From Symbiodinium natans (Eukaryota; Sar; Dinophyceae; Suessiales; Symbiodiniaceae), in assembly GCA_905221605.1 (NCBI GenBank), contig CAJNDS010000669.1, forward strand, positions 124,001 through 188,000: 64,000 bases of DNA. The letters run 5' to 3'. This document shows, piece after piece, positions 49,907-59,519 of the stretch. Position 1 is the stretch's first letter. Each line of letters opens with the position of its first letter. The notes below the pieces were generated by a model. That model did no database searches and was not told the origin of the DNA. It saw only the letters and a list, made by a program, of their open reading frames with translations. The translations under genes were made by a program, and so were the position numbers.

Positions 49907-51514
49907 TTAATTCTTCACCGCAGTCACGTGGGCAGCTCCAGGCACTTCCGGGCCTGGAGCTGCCCTGGGGAGAGGGGCCGCACTTAAAAGAGCAGCCAGA
50001 ATCATCAGACCCACCGTCTGCAAGCTCATCGCATTCCCGACATTGTTTTGATGCACGTGCTGCAAAGATGGGCCGCTGAAGCCCATGAGAAGGGCCGCCT
50101 CACGCGGCAAGAGGAATCGTTTCAAACACGGAACCCATAGCTTACTATTGCGCCGGAAGGTCGGGAGGGACCCGTGTCGTGACGTCCAAAGACAGCAGTG
50201 CTCAGGATTCTGGCTCAGGTCGAAGACACAGCCGTCGTCGAGATCAGAAGGACCACCATGAAGCTGTCTCCACTTCGCTTCATAACCACTCAAGTGCCTG
50301 CCATTCACAGACATTGTCCCACGAGAGCTGCACTCAGAAAACCTATTTAAAAAAAGCTGCAGACCTTACCTGGACTCACACGCTTGCTGTGCCTCTGCTG
50401 GCTCTCTGTCAGCAGGTAGGACCAGTCATCTGATGGGCCAGAGCTCAGGGCTGCCAGCTGCCGCTGCTCCCTGATACTGTTCTCCATCGCGACCACGTCA
50501 GCAGGCGGCGTGTGCTGCCAGAAGATGGACGCAGGAAGGCTCCCCAAGCCTTTGCGTAGGGTGCAGCAGAGGATCTGATAGACCTCGCCTGGATTGAAGA
50601 GCACCTCTACCTTCTCCCGATGGTACACGATGGACCACACACGTGGGCGGGCCATTCCAATGTGACCCCAGTCAGCAGGGCTCCCTTTCAAGTGAAAAAC
50701 CTGAAACTCCGGCAACGCTGCATCGAGCATCTCCATCCTGGGCCAGGGCTTCCAGCGAAGGCTCTAGTAGTACTTGTGACAACTTGGACCTATACACGGC
50801 AACCCACCTTGAATATTCAAGTCGAAACTCGGAAATCCCCATACATTCTCATGCAGGGCCCAGAAGAGCCGGTGCTGCTTGACCATTGCAAGCCAGCCAA
50901 AGAGGACGTTGGTTCTGGGATCATCGATTCCTGCAGGGGGCCGGCGGTGGATGTAACTATTGACTTGATATCAACATCTTATGATATCTGACTCAAAGTC
51001 ATGCTCCCTGGCCTCGCTTGGCTCCCATGCGGGACCATGGCTGGCAGGGACTGCCACAGATGCTGCCATGGGTGCGTTTAGGAACACACCGGCAACCAGC
51101 ATGGCGTTCGCAAGATGAGCCGTTACGTGCGTCGAAGCTGTCGCAGAAGTGACGGACCTTGCTTTCCGCATTACCTCCTGTCTTCTGCTTCTTGCTTTCT
51201 GGGAAGAAGTCATAAATGGAGGACCAAAGATGCCCCGTGTCCTGCAAAAGCAAAGCCCTTTGGCAATCGGGGTCCGGATCCATTGCATAACGACAGATGA
51301 GCCGCACGGGCTTCGGAAAGACCTTTGCCGATGCTTCACGAATCTGCTTGCAAGCGATTTCGGCAGTGCCCAAACCAGAGCAACACGTAAAGTACGTGGA
51401 TCTGTGACCCAGGAAGGACCGCTGCCAGTCCGGAAAGTCCTTGCTCACGCTGCTCAATACCACCTCGCCCAACCGAGGAAGGGCTTCATTGCCGGAGCGT
51501 CCTCCATCAACCAC
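49907..51514 (-). CDS. C5-cytosine DNA methyltransferase, four exons visible, 5' end missing
   Basis: The product would transfer a methyl group from S-adenosylmethionine to carbon 5 of cytosine. Inferred exons are 51514-51007, 50930-50804, 50737-50378 and 50297-49907. In order they show motif I (YFTCCSGLGTAEIA), motif II region (DPDPDCQRALLL), motif IV with the catalytic Cys (GSPCQPWSRMG), motif VI (ALHENVWGFP), motif VIII (DWGHIGMARPRVWSIVYH), a DLSQNP...GSLPTFRR...LWVP segment, and motif IX/X (LLPREAALLMGF, NNVGNAM). All key residues are present. Introns are 76, 66 and 80 nt; the first and third need a GA donor, which dinoflagellates are known to use, and the second a GT donor. A TTTGTAG acceptor precedes 51514, so upstream exons are missing from this call. 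The layout matches DCM-like enzymes that dinoflagellate retrotransposons have captured; no reverse transcriptase is visible here, so host or element origin is open. Confidence 0.85.
50298..50377 (-). other. Inferred 80-nt intron with GA donor in the methyltransferase gene
   Basis: The exon end GTGT is followed by GAGTCC (donor GA); the acceptor is AATGGCAG before GCACTTG. Phase 2 is kept and the join reads SKRVHLSGYEAKW, which fits the family spacing before the GSLPTF segment. A GT donor 8 bases downstream (50369) would break the frame. Transcript evidence is needed to confirm it. Confidence 0.55.
50931..51006 (-). other. Inferred 76-nt intron with GA donor in the methyltransferase gene
   Basis: Exon 1 ends GGCCAGG and the intron begins GAGCATGAC and ends CCCTGCAG. 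The join gives AKRGQGIDDPRTNVLFGW, which matches the conserved stretch after the catalytic PCQ motif. No GT donor in range preserves both frame and motif. Confidence 0.65.
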
Positions 51515-51519
51515 TACAA

Positions 51520-51960
51520 ATCAAAGCCCGAAGGGCGGAGGTTCTCTTTGAGCACTTGGGCTCATCATCAAACATCACTGTGATTCATGCGCATGAGTCA
51601 ATGTTTTCCTGTATTCCTGGAAGGTCCGTCTCTCGACTGAGGATCCAGCTCGATTGCTGAGGCAGAGGCTGGGTGGAAGAACCTGAGTTTCTTAAGCTGA
51701 ACGACGTGACTCGCAAGCCATCAAAGCAAGCACTTTGACTTCCAAGAATGCAAACCTGCACGTAAGCTGTCTGGAACGATTGCTCTATCTACACTTATGC
51801 ACCATACCCACCAAGCACCGGGCCGCCGCATCAGAGAACATGCGCCGTGACAGCGCATGAGTCCAAGAACAACCTCATTCAAAGAGGCTTTGTGACTCTT
51901 CAATGCAATTAATTAACTGGTATATATTTTGTAACAAACAGAATGAATCAAACAATTTCT
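51520..51960. other. Upstream of the methyltransferase exons, no clear exon
   Basis: The missing 5' exons of the methyltransferase should lie in or beyond this stretch, but I could not identify them. A GCGCCGTGACAGCGC palindrome is at 51842-51856. Two or three copies of the island 8-mer are present. Confidence 0.4.
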
Positions 51961-52015
51961 GTCAAGTAAGAATGTTCATAGAGAGACACCGGTACTAAAA
52001 CGAATGAATTGCAAT

Positions 52016-52669
52016 GCGCCGCGACGGCGCATGGCCGGCATTGCACCGTGACGGCGCAAGACGCAAAGGGTAACCCACTCTATTTCGAAATCTCAATTTA
52101 GAACTTTGTCTGGTTAAAACAGGAATAGCAATCAGCAGGCTCACGGGGTAAAGGGATCTGCACAGTGCCACGGCATATTTAATGCCTTATACAAATGGCA
52201 AAACAATGTATTTACAAGACAAACATGTTTAGTCTTGGTTTTATTAGTAGAAAAACAAGAAGACGATCAACCTGTAAGGACCAAGCGCCGTGCCGGTGCA
52301 TCTTGTTCAAAGCGCCGTGGCGGCGCATGTGCAGTAGAGGGACCTGAACGTTGAGGTCATGCATCCGTTGTATATGATGTATTCTAATTCAAAATATACT
52401 ACCTGGATGAAAACGTCAAGGAGTGCCACTCTATCTATACCGTTTAATGATTTAAAAAACAGGAATAGCAATATTCAGCAGGCTCATGGGGCCCTCAGCG
52501 CCGTGACGCCGCATTCCCCCCGATGCTGTTTAAAATGGCAATACATTAGATAGCGTATTTTTTTAAAGGACATGTTTAATTTTCATTGTATTAGTAAAAA
52601 ACAAGCATAAGACCACACAAGGACCAAGCGCCGTGCCGGCGCATCTTGTGCAAAGCGCCGTGGCGGCGC
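52016..52669. repeat. Paired GC-rich palindromes at fixed 27-bp spacing
   Basis: A 15-mer of the form GCGCCGTGNCGGCGC, an inverted repeat with a three-base centre, occurs in pairs at 52016/52043, 52285/52312 and 52628/52655. Members of each pair start exactly 27 bp apart. Single related copies are at 51842, 52498 and 52839. The host sequence is AT-rich, so these stand out sharply. They could be protein-binding sites, hairpin-forming RNA elements, or ends of small mobile units. No open reading frame accompanies them. Confidence 0.8.
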
Positions 52670-52740
52670 ATGTCCGGTAGAGGGACCTGAACGTTGAGGT
52701 CATGCATCCGTTGCATACGATGCGCTATAATTCATACTCA
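52121..52740. repeat. Two direct repeats about 340 bp apart
   Basis: The words AAAACAGGAATAGCAAT (52121 and 52458), ACATGTTTA (about 52224 and 52570), and the block GAGGGACCTGAACGTTGAGG followed by TCATGCATCCGTTG (52338 and 52680) recur in the same order, offset 337 to 343 bp. Each copy contains a palindrome pair. Similarity is moderate between blocks, so the duplication is old or only the blocks are constrained. Confidence 0.75.
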
Positions 52741-52975
52741 AATGTTTAGTTTCATGGATCCTACTGAGAAGCCTTACAGCTGTGGAATACCCTACTGACA
52801 CATGCCTTCACGAGGGCCGTGCTTCAGTCCAGGGCCATGCACCATCACGGCGCTTCTCCTGGCAATTATCTTTCAGGTTCGACCTACTAACTCGACTTTC
52901 TAATGGACTGTCCATGAGTCGAGAAGAACGTGCTTTGTCACGGACTGAAAGAAAGTGTCGCCTGCCTCGCATTGT

Positions 52976-53085
52976 GGGTGATGATACCACCGAGTGGGAG
53001 CGTCAGAAGTGCTGGAGGTGGTTGCCGCGGGTCGTGGCAACAACCTCCGTCACTTCTGGCGCCACCACTCCGTGGCATCATGACC
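52976..53085. repeat. Long imperfect hairpin (about 53-bp arms, almost no loop)
   Basis: The left arm 52976-53031 and right arm 53032-53085 are reverse complements at about 44 of 53 positions. The centre is CCGCGGGTCGTGG. Conserved arm words are CACTTCTG, GGCAAC and ATCAT. An RNA from either strand would fold into a near-continuous stem. It may be a foldback element or a small-RNA precursor; no coding explanation fits. Confidence 0.75.
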
Positions 53086-53518
53086 TCACTCAGTGGCTGT
53101 CTGCTTCGTCGACTCCTGCTGCGTGAAGAACCTGGGCCGGGAGAATTCCAACACGACACCGTCTGCAACATTTTTTGCAGACTGTCCTTGACATGAGGAA
53201 TGGAGTAATGACTAACTTGACTCTCCGACACACTGGGAAGTCTGCGGGAAGAGCCGCTGCAGCAGCCGGGCAGCCTGACAGACAGGGGAAAGGACGGACA
53301 CTGCATCCAATCGTGGACGTGAATCGTTAAAAAACCCAAGCACTCAGGCGCAGCACTCCTTTTTTTCACTTGTTGAAGGAGAGGCCTGCGAGCTGCGCAG
53401 CTAAGAAGGGCCTCAGGCTCTTATGTTGCCACGTTGTTGTGGCTGGCCAGGAACCAAAACTCATTGACAGCCTGATCACTTCGGACGAACCCGGCGAGCT
53501 CGAAGACGATGCCGTTGG

Positions 53519-54596
53519 CTAAAACAGGGCTCGTTGTCTCAGAAGGACCTTCACCTGAGAATGCAAGAACAAACCAGCACTCCAGTCTCGACTCTCACAA
53601 GACCACTCTAACGAACATCTGTGTTTAAACGAGGCAGCACACTGAGCATCCTGCTGCCACGACCAGCCCTGCCACCAGGACCATCCTCCACTGTTCCAAT
53701 CTCCGTCTTGAGGGACCTCCTCCTGAGGGGTCTGCTGCGCAACGGCCGTGGGGTCAGAGGTCACTGTCGGAGGGGCCGCCGTTGTCGGAGCAGCCGCAGT
53801 CGTGGCAGCTGCCGCAGCCTCAGTTGATGGAGCCTCAGTCTGGGGCGGTTGTGGTGGAGGGGCCTTTACCTCAACGTGGCAAGGGCCCGTGGCTGGTGCT
53901 GGTGCTGTGGCTGGCTCAAGGGAAGGGCCCTGTGTCGATGGTGCTGTGGCTTCCGCAGTGGAAGGGCCGACCTGTGTCTCCGCGACCAAAAACGGCTCAG
54001 TTTGGGGCTGCAGCAACTGGCCCGGCGATGGGCCGCCTTCTCCCGCATGTCAGCCAGGTCTGCAACGAAGCCTGCCTGGGTCTGGGCCTGGGGCTGGGGC
54101 TGGGCCTGGGGCTGGGCCTGGGTCTGGGGACGGGCCTTGGGCTGGGGATGGGCCTGGGCCTGGGCCTGGGCCTGGGCCTGGGCGTCAGCCTGGGCCTTCA
54201 TGGCTGGGGTGGGCAAAGAAGGGCCGTCGGGCATCATGGACGCTGGGATCCCTTGAAGTACCGTGGCTCCGCAAGCAGAAGAACCTGGGGCAGGGACAGT
54301 GGTGGGGACAGACGAGCCTGGGCCAGGGTCTGCGGTGGGGACAGAAGAAGAAGCACCTGCGCCAACGTCTGCGGGGTCCCAAGGGTCTGCGGTTGGTGGA
54401 GGGGCCGGCTCGGGGGGAGGTGGTGGCACATAGGCCCAACCGGCACTCTGCATCTTGTCTTTGGATGCACCACCGTCTTTGGAGGAACCGGGCTTGTCAC
54501 CGTCTTTGGAGGAGCCGGGCCTTTTCTGCTTGTCCCACCATTTAGGACGGGCCTCCTCCTCCGGGTCCTCCTCCCACCACTTCAACACGTCTTCTT
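53519..54596 (-). CDS. Pro/Ala/Gln-rich low-complexity exon
   Basis: A CAG acceptor at 54597 precedes AAGAAGACGTGTTGAAGTGG. The frame reads EEDVLKWWEEDPEEEARPKW, then SSKDG repeats, YVPPPPPEPAPPP, and an Ala-Gln/Pro-Gln run (about 54070-54190) encoded by a CTGGGC/CAGGCC hexamer minisatellite. Near 54030 the plausible frame shifts to GPSPGQLLQPQTEPFLVAET, followed by several GPS tripeptides and AAAAATTAAAPTTAAPP, ending at 53519 after a WWQGWSWQQ cluster. The shift lies next to a GGCCCATCG copy of the island motif. A 35-nt GC..AG removal would mend it, but an indel is as likely. This would be a disordered protein of unknown function, probably part of the gene continued upstream to 58.2 kb. Confidence 0.45.
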
Positions 54597-54599
54597 CTG

Positions 54600-55200
54600 A
54601 GTTGCAAGCAAAACTTTACATGGACCATGGAGGTAAGTAAAGAAATCTGCTGCATTGCCAATGGAATTGCAGCTGAGATGCGAAGGGCCTCCAAGCTTTT
54701 CCTGCAATGGACCGTCACGACGTTCTCGGGGTACTTCCATATTCTCATGTTTTCGTGCCGGCACTCTGCCTTCCCGGACTTTGCCAAGATCTGACCTAAG
54801 TTGAAGGGCCAGGCACTGACTGAGTCACAGGCTGCGATGTTTTTGGGATCGTCTTAGAAGGTATCATTGCTTGTCAAGAAACGGACCATCCTGTTCACGA
54901 AGGACCGACCCGTGGAGTGACCCTTGTCAGAGTACTCCAAGAGGTTGTACAGATCCTTCGTAGATTCACAATTGACAATCGTCCAAACTGATTAAATGCC
55001 ATGTCGCACTGACACCTCGGAAGCCATGAAAATTATAAATCCTGCAGACAGGACACGACCATGGCCTCGAAGTCGCAGTTTAACTTCAGAAGGGCCCAGT
55101 ACACCTCCGGATACTTCTGCCGAATGCATAGACGGGCCTCGGTTCATGTCTGAGGAAGGGCCTGTGCAGAATCAAGCACAAACAGTATTTTAGAGCACTA
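54600..55200 (-). other. Possible small exons, not resolved
   Basis: One minus frame (54787-54610) reads a short mixed sequence (MRIWKYPENVVTVHCRKSLE) that could be an exon, but I could not place donors. Island 8-mers continue at normal density (for example near 55100 and 55150). Confidence 0.3.
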
Positions 55201-55300
55201 ACAGTACCACTACCACTACCACTACCACTACTACCACTACCACTACCACTACCACTACCACTACCCCTAGCACAGTACCACTACACCACTACCACTACTG

Positions 55301-55344
<44 letters not shown>

Positions 55345-55372
55345 GCTACTACTACTACTACTACTACTACTG

Positions 55373-55442
<70 letters not shown>

Positions 55443-55460
55443 ACTACCACTACCACTACC
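55196..55460. repeat. (ACT/ACC)n trinucleotide microsatellite
   Basis: About 260 bases of ACT, ACC and CTG triplets, mostly TAC on plus or GTA on minus. One minus frame gives a poly-Val stretch, an artefact. To the right (55460-55530) a short minus exon-like stretch reads ERRAHLTEAEEAALRLQKRS after a CTGCAG acceptor, so the repeat may sit in an intron just past its donor. Confidence 0.9.
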
Positions 55461-55860
55461 ACTTCGCTTCTGCAACCGAAGGGCCGCTTCCTCCGCTTCC
55501 GTGAGATGAGCCCGACGTTCTGCAGGGACGGAGAGGTGCACAAACAGGAGTGATGAATGTGCCGTGACGGCAAAACAAAATGCCTGCCCTGCCTTTGGCA
55601 CCAGGCTCGTCCGGGGGCCAGTTCACAAAGGCGTTCCCAGCAGGAGGAGCCGTAGTGGTGCTGGCAGCCTTAGTATAGTTCGAACAGGACCGGAGCACCG
55701 GAACAGAAACCGAACAGTGACAGCAAACCACGGCCACGCAATCAAGTGGCTCCGGTCGCTTCTGTAGGAGGGGCCGCTGGAGTCACTGGAGGGGCCGTCG
55801 CCGTGTCTGGGTTGTCTCCGAAACTTGTGATCTCCACCAAAGTAGACTGAGGGACCGCCA
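55460..55860 (-). CDS. Pro/Ala/Thr-rich exon fragments
   Basis: Three short minus pieces look coding: ERRAHLTEAEEAALRLQKRS (about 55523-55460), TKAASTTTAPPAGNAFVNWP followed by PDEPGAKG (about 55670-55580) and DNPDTATAPPVTPAAPPTEA (about 55822-55755). They are low-complexity and linked by plausible short introns that I could not fix. They resemble the composition of the exons at 53.5-54.6 and 57.6-57.9 kb and probably belong to the same gene. Function unknown. Confidence 0.35.
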
Positions 55861-55929
55861 TTGAAGCAAAGGCAGTGTCGCGAGGACCAGTAGTGACAAG
55901 TCATGCACTGATGGACAATGGACCCACCA

Positions 55930-56720
55930 AATCCTTGAATATAATATCCTACACGAATGTTCCACGCAAGCTCCTGCCCTCGGAAAATGCTGTAGATTCA
56001 CAAAAGTCCGTGCTCAGCACTTGAACTTGACACTTGGAAACTCTGTCAGACCTACGACTGCAAACGCCCACGAGAGGAACCTGTAGCTACTGACTCAAGC
56101 ACTGAGAGAGCCTCCGTGGAAGCAGCTGTAGAAAGCGGGGCCATCGGCTGGAGGGACCTGCGGGAAGGACTCACGAGTCAAGTTAGTTAGGTCGCATGAA
56201 TCCTGCTGGACTTGTCTGGCATGTCGCATTCACTCACTGGGAAGCTTAGCCTTGCACCCGGAAGAGCCGCCCAAATCGCCATCCTCGCGGGGCCAGGTAG
56301 TAGTTTGAGATCCCACAAGACAAACCAATGACCAAGAACAAGAGTGACGTTTGGAGAGGACAATGTAATGTGAATGAATCATCCCAGAACTCCCTGAACA
56401 CTGCAGTCGTAGTTCCTTAGGGGAGGGTTTCGGGTTTATTTAGTGGGCCTTAGGGCTAGGCTTCGGGGCTTTTGGCAGTGTTTGTTTAGGGTTATTTAGG
56501 TGTTACTTAGGGCTCATGGCATCATGTTAAATTAAATAGCCTTGGCTTCGGGCATGTGGAAGCTTTTTCTCAAGCGTCACGAGGCTCCGCGAGGCTGGTG
56601 AAAGGCCCTAAAAAGGAAGCGCCAGCAACCAGGCTTCGAAGCGAGGGCTTTCGCGGAAGAGCCAAGCCGGAATTTTATTCTACTTGTTTTAGACTTATTA
56701 TTATTAAATGAATACTCAGT
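55930..56720. other. No supported gene; telomere-like words at 56410-56530
   Basis: The segment 56410-56530 contains GGGTTTATTTAGTGGGC and TTTAGGGTTATTTAGG type words. Island 8-mers occur at about 56153 and 56725. Otherwise I see nothing. Confidence 0.45.
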
Positions 56721-56747
56721 ATCGAAGGACCTACTTGACCCCATGCT

Positions 56748-57130
56748 TCAAGCCCGGCTGCGCTTGCCCTTGTTGGATGGGCCTTCTGATCCTCCACCAC
56801 CACCACCCCCCCTTTTCCGGCTCTCCGCCTCCTTCTTCGCCTTCTTGGCTGCCTTCTTCAGTTTCTTCCGGAGCCTGGCGTTTCTCGTCTTCGCTGCTGA
56901 GGAACCGCTTGCAGAAGAGTCCGAAGAACTGGGACTGGGAGGGGCGGGCTTGGCCTTGGGATTGCTCTTGGCGGGGCTGGGAGCAGCTGCTTTGGCTGGC
57001 GGAGGGTCCTTGGCAGGAGGACCGGCTGACTTGGCTGCGGAAGAACCGGTCAGTGCCTGGGCAGGCAAAATTTCAAAAGAACCGGCTCTTAAGCCTATGC
57101 ATTGGATTTTATTAACACACTTATTCTCAG
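56748..57130 (-). CDS. Ala/Pro/Lys-rich exon with poly-Gly tail
   Basis: The minus frame reads LTGSSAAKSAGPPAKDPPPA, then SPSSSDSSASGSSAAKTRNA, a strongly basic helix (RLRKKLKKAAKKAKKEAESR), seven or eight Gly, and ends NKGKRSRA and a stop at 56748. It is a disordered, nuclear-type basic tail. The upstream boundary is uncertain. It may be the terminal exon of the low-complexity gene, or of a separate one. Confidence 0.45.
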
Positions 57131-57217
57131 CCAGCCCCCAAGTAAGTAGTTGCCAAGTCACCCCCCTAAAATTTTAAAAACTAAACCATAATAAAAGACA
57201 TAATTAACGTCTCCAGC

Positions 57218-57404
57218 TCAAGTGGCCTGGGCCTGCCTCATGGCCTCAGCAATGATGTCCGCAGCCTTGAGACGGGCCTTGACGATCTCCTCCTGCGCCG
57301 CGAGCTGGGCCTCCTTGGCGTTGTTGCTGAGGGACCGCCGTGCCTCCTCCGCTCTGCGTTCCTCCGCAGTTCGCATGTTTTTGGCAGCGTCCGTCCTTCG
57401 TCTG
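57218..57404 (-). CDS. Helical Ala/Arg/Glu-rich exon
   Basis: After a TTCTGCAG acceptor the frame reads RRTDAAKNMRTAEERRAEEA, continuing as an amphipathic helix (LAAQEEIVKARLKAADIIAE) and ending AMRQAQAT with a stop at 57218. The heptad pattern is coiled-coil-like. Family unknown. Confidence 0.45.
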
Positions 57405-57636
57405 CAGAATTCATTGCTTCCCACATTATTATTAGTTTTACATGGCAGTCTCTTGACTGATCTACTAGGCTACTACTAAAAAAGGCTACAATGCTAACGT
57501 TTTCACAGGCACATGAACTGAGAGGCCATGCCCAGGATCAAGCTTGTGTCCTTGGTGTTTGTGGCTTTCTCAGAAAACAACAATCGGACCTAATAATTGT
57601 TCTACCAGGCAAATGTTATGTTAGTACATCATTTGG

Positions 57637-57960
57637 CTAAAGCTCCGTGTGACTGACCTGGATGGTCTGCGGGGGAGGGGCTATGATCTGGATGGGTGGG
57701 ACGGGAGGGGCCGCGGCCGGCTGCTCGGGGGGAGGGGCCGCTGCTGCTGGATACTGCGGGGGCTGGAAGGGCTGGGCAGAGGCTTTTGGTGGCCGGGTGT
57801 TGGACCCAAAGGGGGTCGGAGGGACCCCTGGTGGTGGATGATACTGCGGGGGCTGGACCGGCTTAGCAGCGGCCTTTGGTGGCCGGACGGGCGCTGCGGC
57901 CTTTGCGCTGGCCTTCTCCTGGACGGACCCAAAGCGCAAATACCATTGGCGTTCGCCTCA
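57637..57960 (-). CDS. Proline-rich exon
   Basis: The frame reads GERQWYLRFGSVQEKASAKA, then proline repeats of the type PPKAAAKPVQPPQYHPPPG and PPKASAQPFQPPQYPAAAA, so two copies of a PPKAxAxPxQPPQY unit about 32 residues apart. It ends with PPPQTIQVSHTEL at 57637. It is a disordered, possibly SH3/WW-type ligand protein. Island 8-mers are embedded in two frames. The most likely partner is the exon with a start codon at 58212. Confidence 0.45.
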
Positions 57961-58119
57961 TCCTCCTAAGGCACGGATCATGAATGCTCGACTAACTAAA
58001 TAACATAACATTTCGCAATGGATTTTACCTGAGGAGACGTCCTTGCCGCTGATTTTTCAAAAAGTCTCAGAGAAAGAAGCACAAGTCAACATAGTTTGAA
58101 CACCTCGGTCAGAATAGTG

Positions 58120-58212
58120 CTAATATACAATCCCAGCGACTCCCAAAAGACGGACCCGCCGCCAGTACTCGGAGTGAGCACCTTTCTTGGGCTTCCCGGA
58201 GTCCTTTACCAT
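58120..58212 (-). CDS. Probable first exon of the low-complexity gene
   Basis: The ATG at 58212 reads MVKDSGKPKKGAHSEYWRRV before running into a GTATAT donor-like site and stop. The SEYWRRVR segment looks like a short conserved block rather than chance. An alternative upstream frame (58294) starts MSSKAHLAPRSF but shows no such block. Confidence 0.35.
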   Translation of the reverse strand: MVKDSGKPKKGAHSEYWRRVRLLGVAGIVY

Positions 58213-58315
58213 GGTCACGGAAGGGCCAGGTGTGAAACTTTGTGAAAAGGCTACTCCAGAAGGACCTGGGAGCCAAGTGGGCCTTGGAACTCATGACATA
58301 ATTTATGTTGACTGG

Positions 58316-58765
58316 GCTCGGGTATAGGGTTTAAGGCTAAGGCTTTAAATGAGGGTTTAGGGTTTTGGGCTATCGGTGCAAATAACCAGATGGCTCAACT
58401 TCTGCTTCTCAAATAAACCCTAAACCCTAAACCCTATACTACACCCTAAACTTTAAACCCGAAACACTAACTTCAAACCCTAATCCCTAAATTACCCTAA
58501 ATAAGTTTAAACTCCAAACCCCAAGCCTGAACCCTAAACCCCAAACCCCAAACCCTAAACCTGACTAACCCTAGAGCCTTAAATAACCCTTGACCCTGAA
58601 CCCTGAGCCCCGAACCCTGAACCCTGACCCTAAACCCTTACTAAACCCTAAACACTAAACTTTAAGCCCTAAACTTCAAACCCTAAACCCTAAACACTAA
58701 ACTTTAAACCCTAAACTTCAAACCCTAAAACCCTAAGCCCTAAACCCAAAACCCTAAACCCTCGG
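58316..58765. repeat. Interstitial telomere-like array
   Basis: About 450 bases of CCCTAAA heptamers and near variants (CCCTGAA, CCCCAAA, ACTTTAA) in one orientation, with runs of up to three perfect units. TTTAGGG is the plant-type telomere repeat also used by dinoflagellates. The degeneracy and the coding DNA on both sides show that this is not a chromosome end. Confidence 0.85.
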
Positions 58766-58932
58766 TCCTTGGCCCGGTCATCGAGGAGAGGAGCCGGCGC
58801 ACTGGCCTGGGCGGGTCCGTGGGGCTACGACTACACGTGAAAATAATCCGGGATGGACCTAACGGGGTTGACCTACTGACTGGGGATTCACTGAAGTACT
58901 GAAGTACCCTACAGGCTTACGACCTCACGGTC

Positions 58933-59084
58933 GGCGTCCTGACGGACGAGTGATGATCTGATGGACCTAGACTAGAGTACAGGCGTCCTGACGGACGGTG
59001 TCCTGACGGACGGCGTCCTGACGGACGAACCTACTAGCCTACAGCCTGACGGCTGGCGTCCTGACGGACGGCGTCCTGACGGAC
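58933..59084. repeat. 15-bp repeat GGCGTCCTGACGGAC with internal dyad, six copies
   Basis: Copies start at 58933, 58982, 58997, 59012, 59055 and 59070; two groups are perfectly tandem (three and two units). Each unit contains GTCC..GGAC, a self-complementary pair, so each can form a small hairpin. A related CAGCCTGACGGCTGG lies at 59042. A short minus frame reads pentapeptide repeats across it, probably fortuitous. Confidence 0.85.
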
Positions 59085-59519
59085 GTTTACTAAACCTTAA
59101 ATGCAGCACGCTCTCCAAAGACGGACCTTGGGCCCCCTGCAAGCACCAAGTGAGTTGTCGATGATGAAGAACCATTCGGACAGGCACGGCGCTGTTGGGA
59201 GGGACCGGGCGTTCGAGGTCTGAATCTGACTATTGGGAGGGATCTGTTGAAATTAAGGATGGGCCAATGCTTGGTTGGATTGGGATGGGCCTGTGAATTC
59301 TTAGAGGCCTTCATTGAAATCCTGAAGTCTTCCGAAACCCTACCCCTGCTAAATGTTTTTTAGAAGAACCATGACATGAATGAGTGATCCCGTGTCCTCG
59401 TCCTGCCAGTCAATGGCCACGGCTGATGGATGGGCCACATGTTTGTTCGAATTTTGTGTCTGCCCTGCCCCCCCCCCCCCCAACGTGTCAAGTGCCCTTC
59501 GGCCCCAAAAACGTTTGGC

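Noticed and set aside
50764-50807. In-frame TAG as a nonsense mutation in the methyltransferase
   Set aside because: A 66-nt GT-AG intron (50803-50738) removes it and keeps the frame, and its size matches the neighbouring introns.
55281-55601. Poly-valine protein
   Set aside because: Direct translation of the trinucleotide repeat.
58316-58765. A chromosome end
   Set aside because: The array is degenerate and flanked by more than 5 kb of gene-bearing DNA on the right and a gene region on the left.
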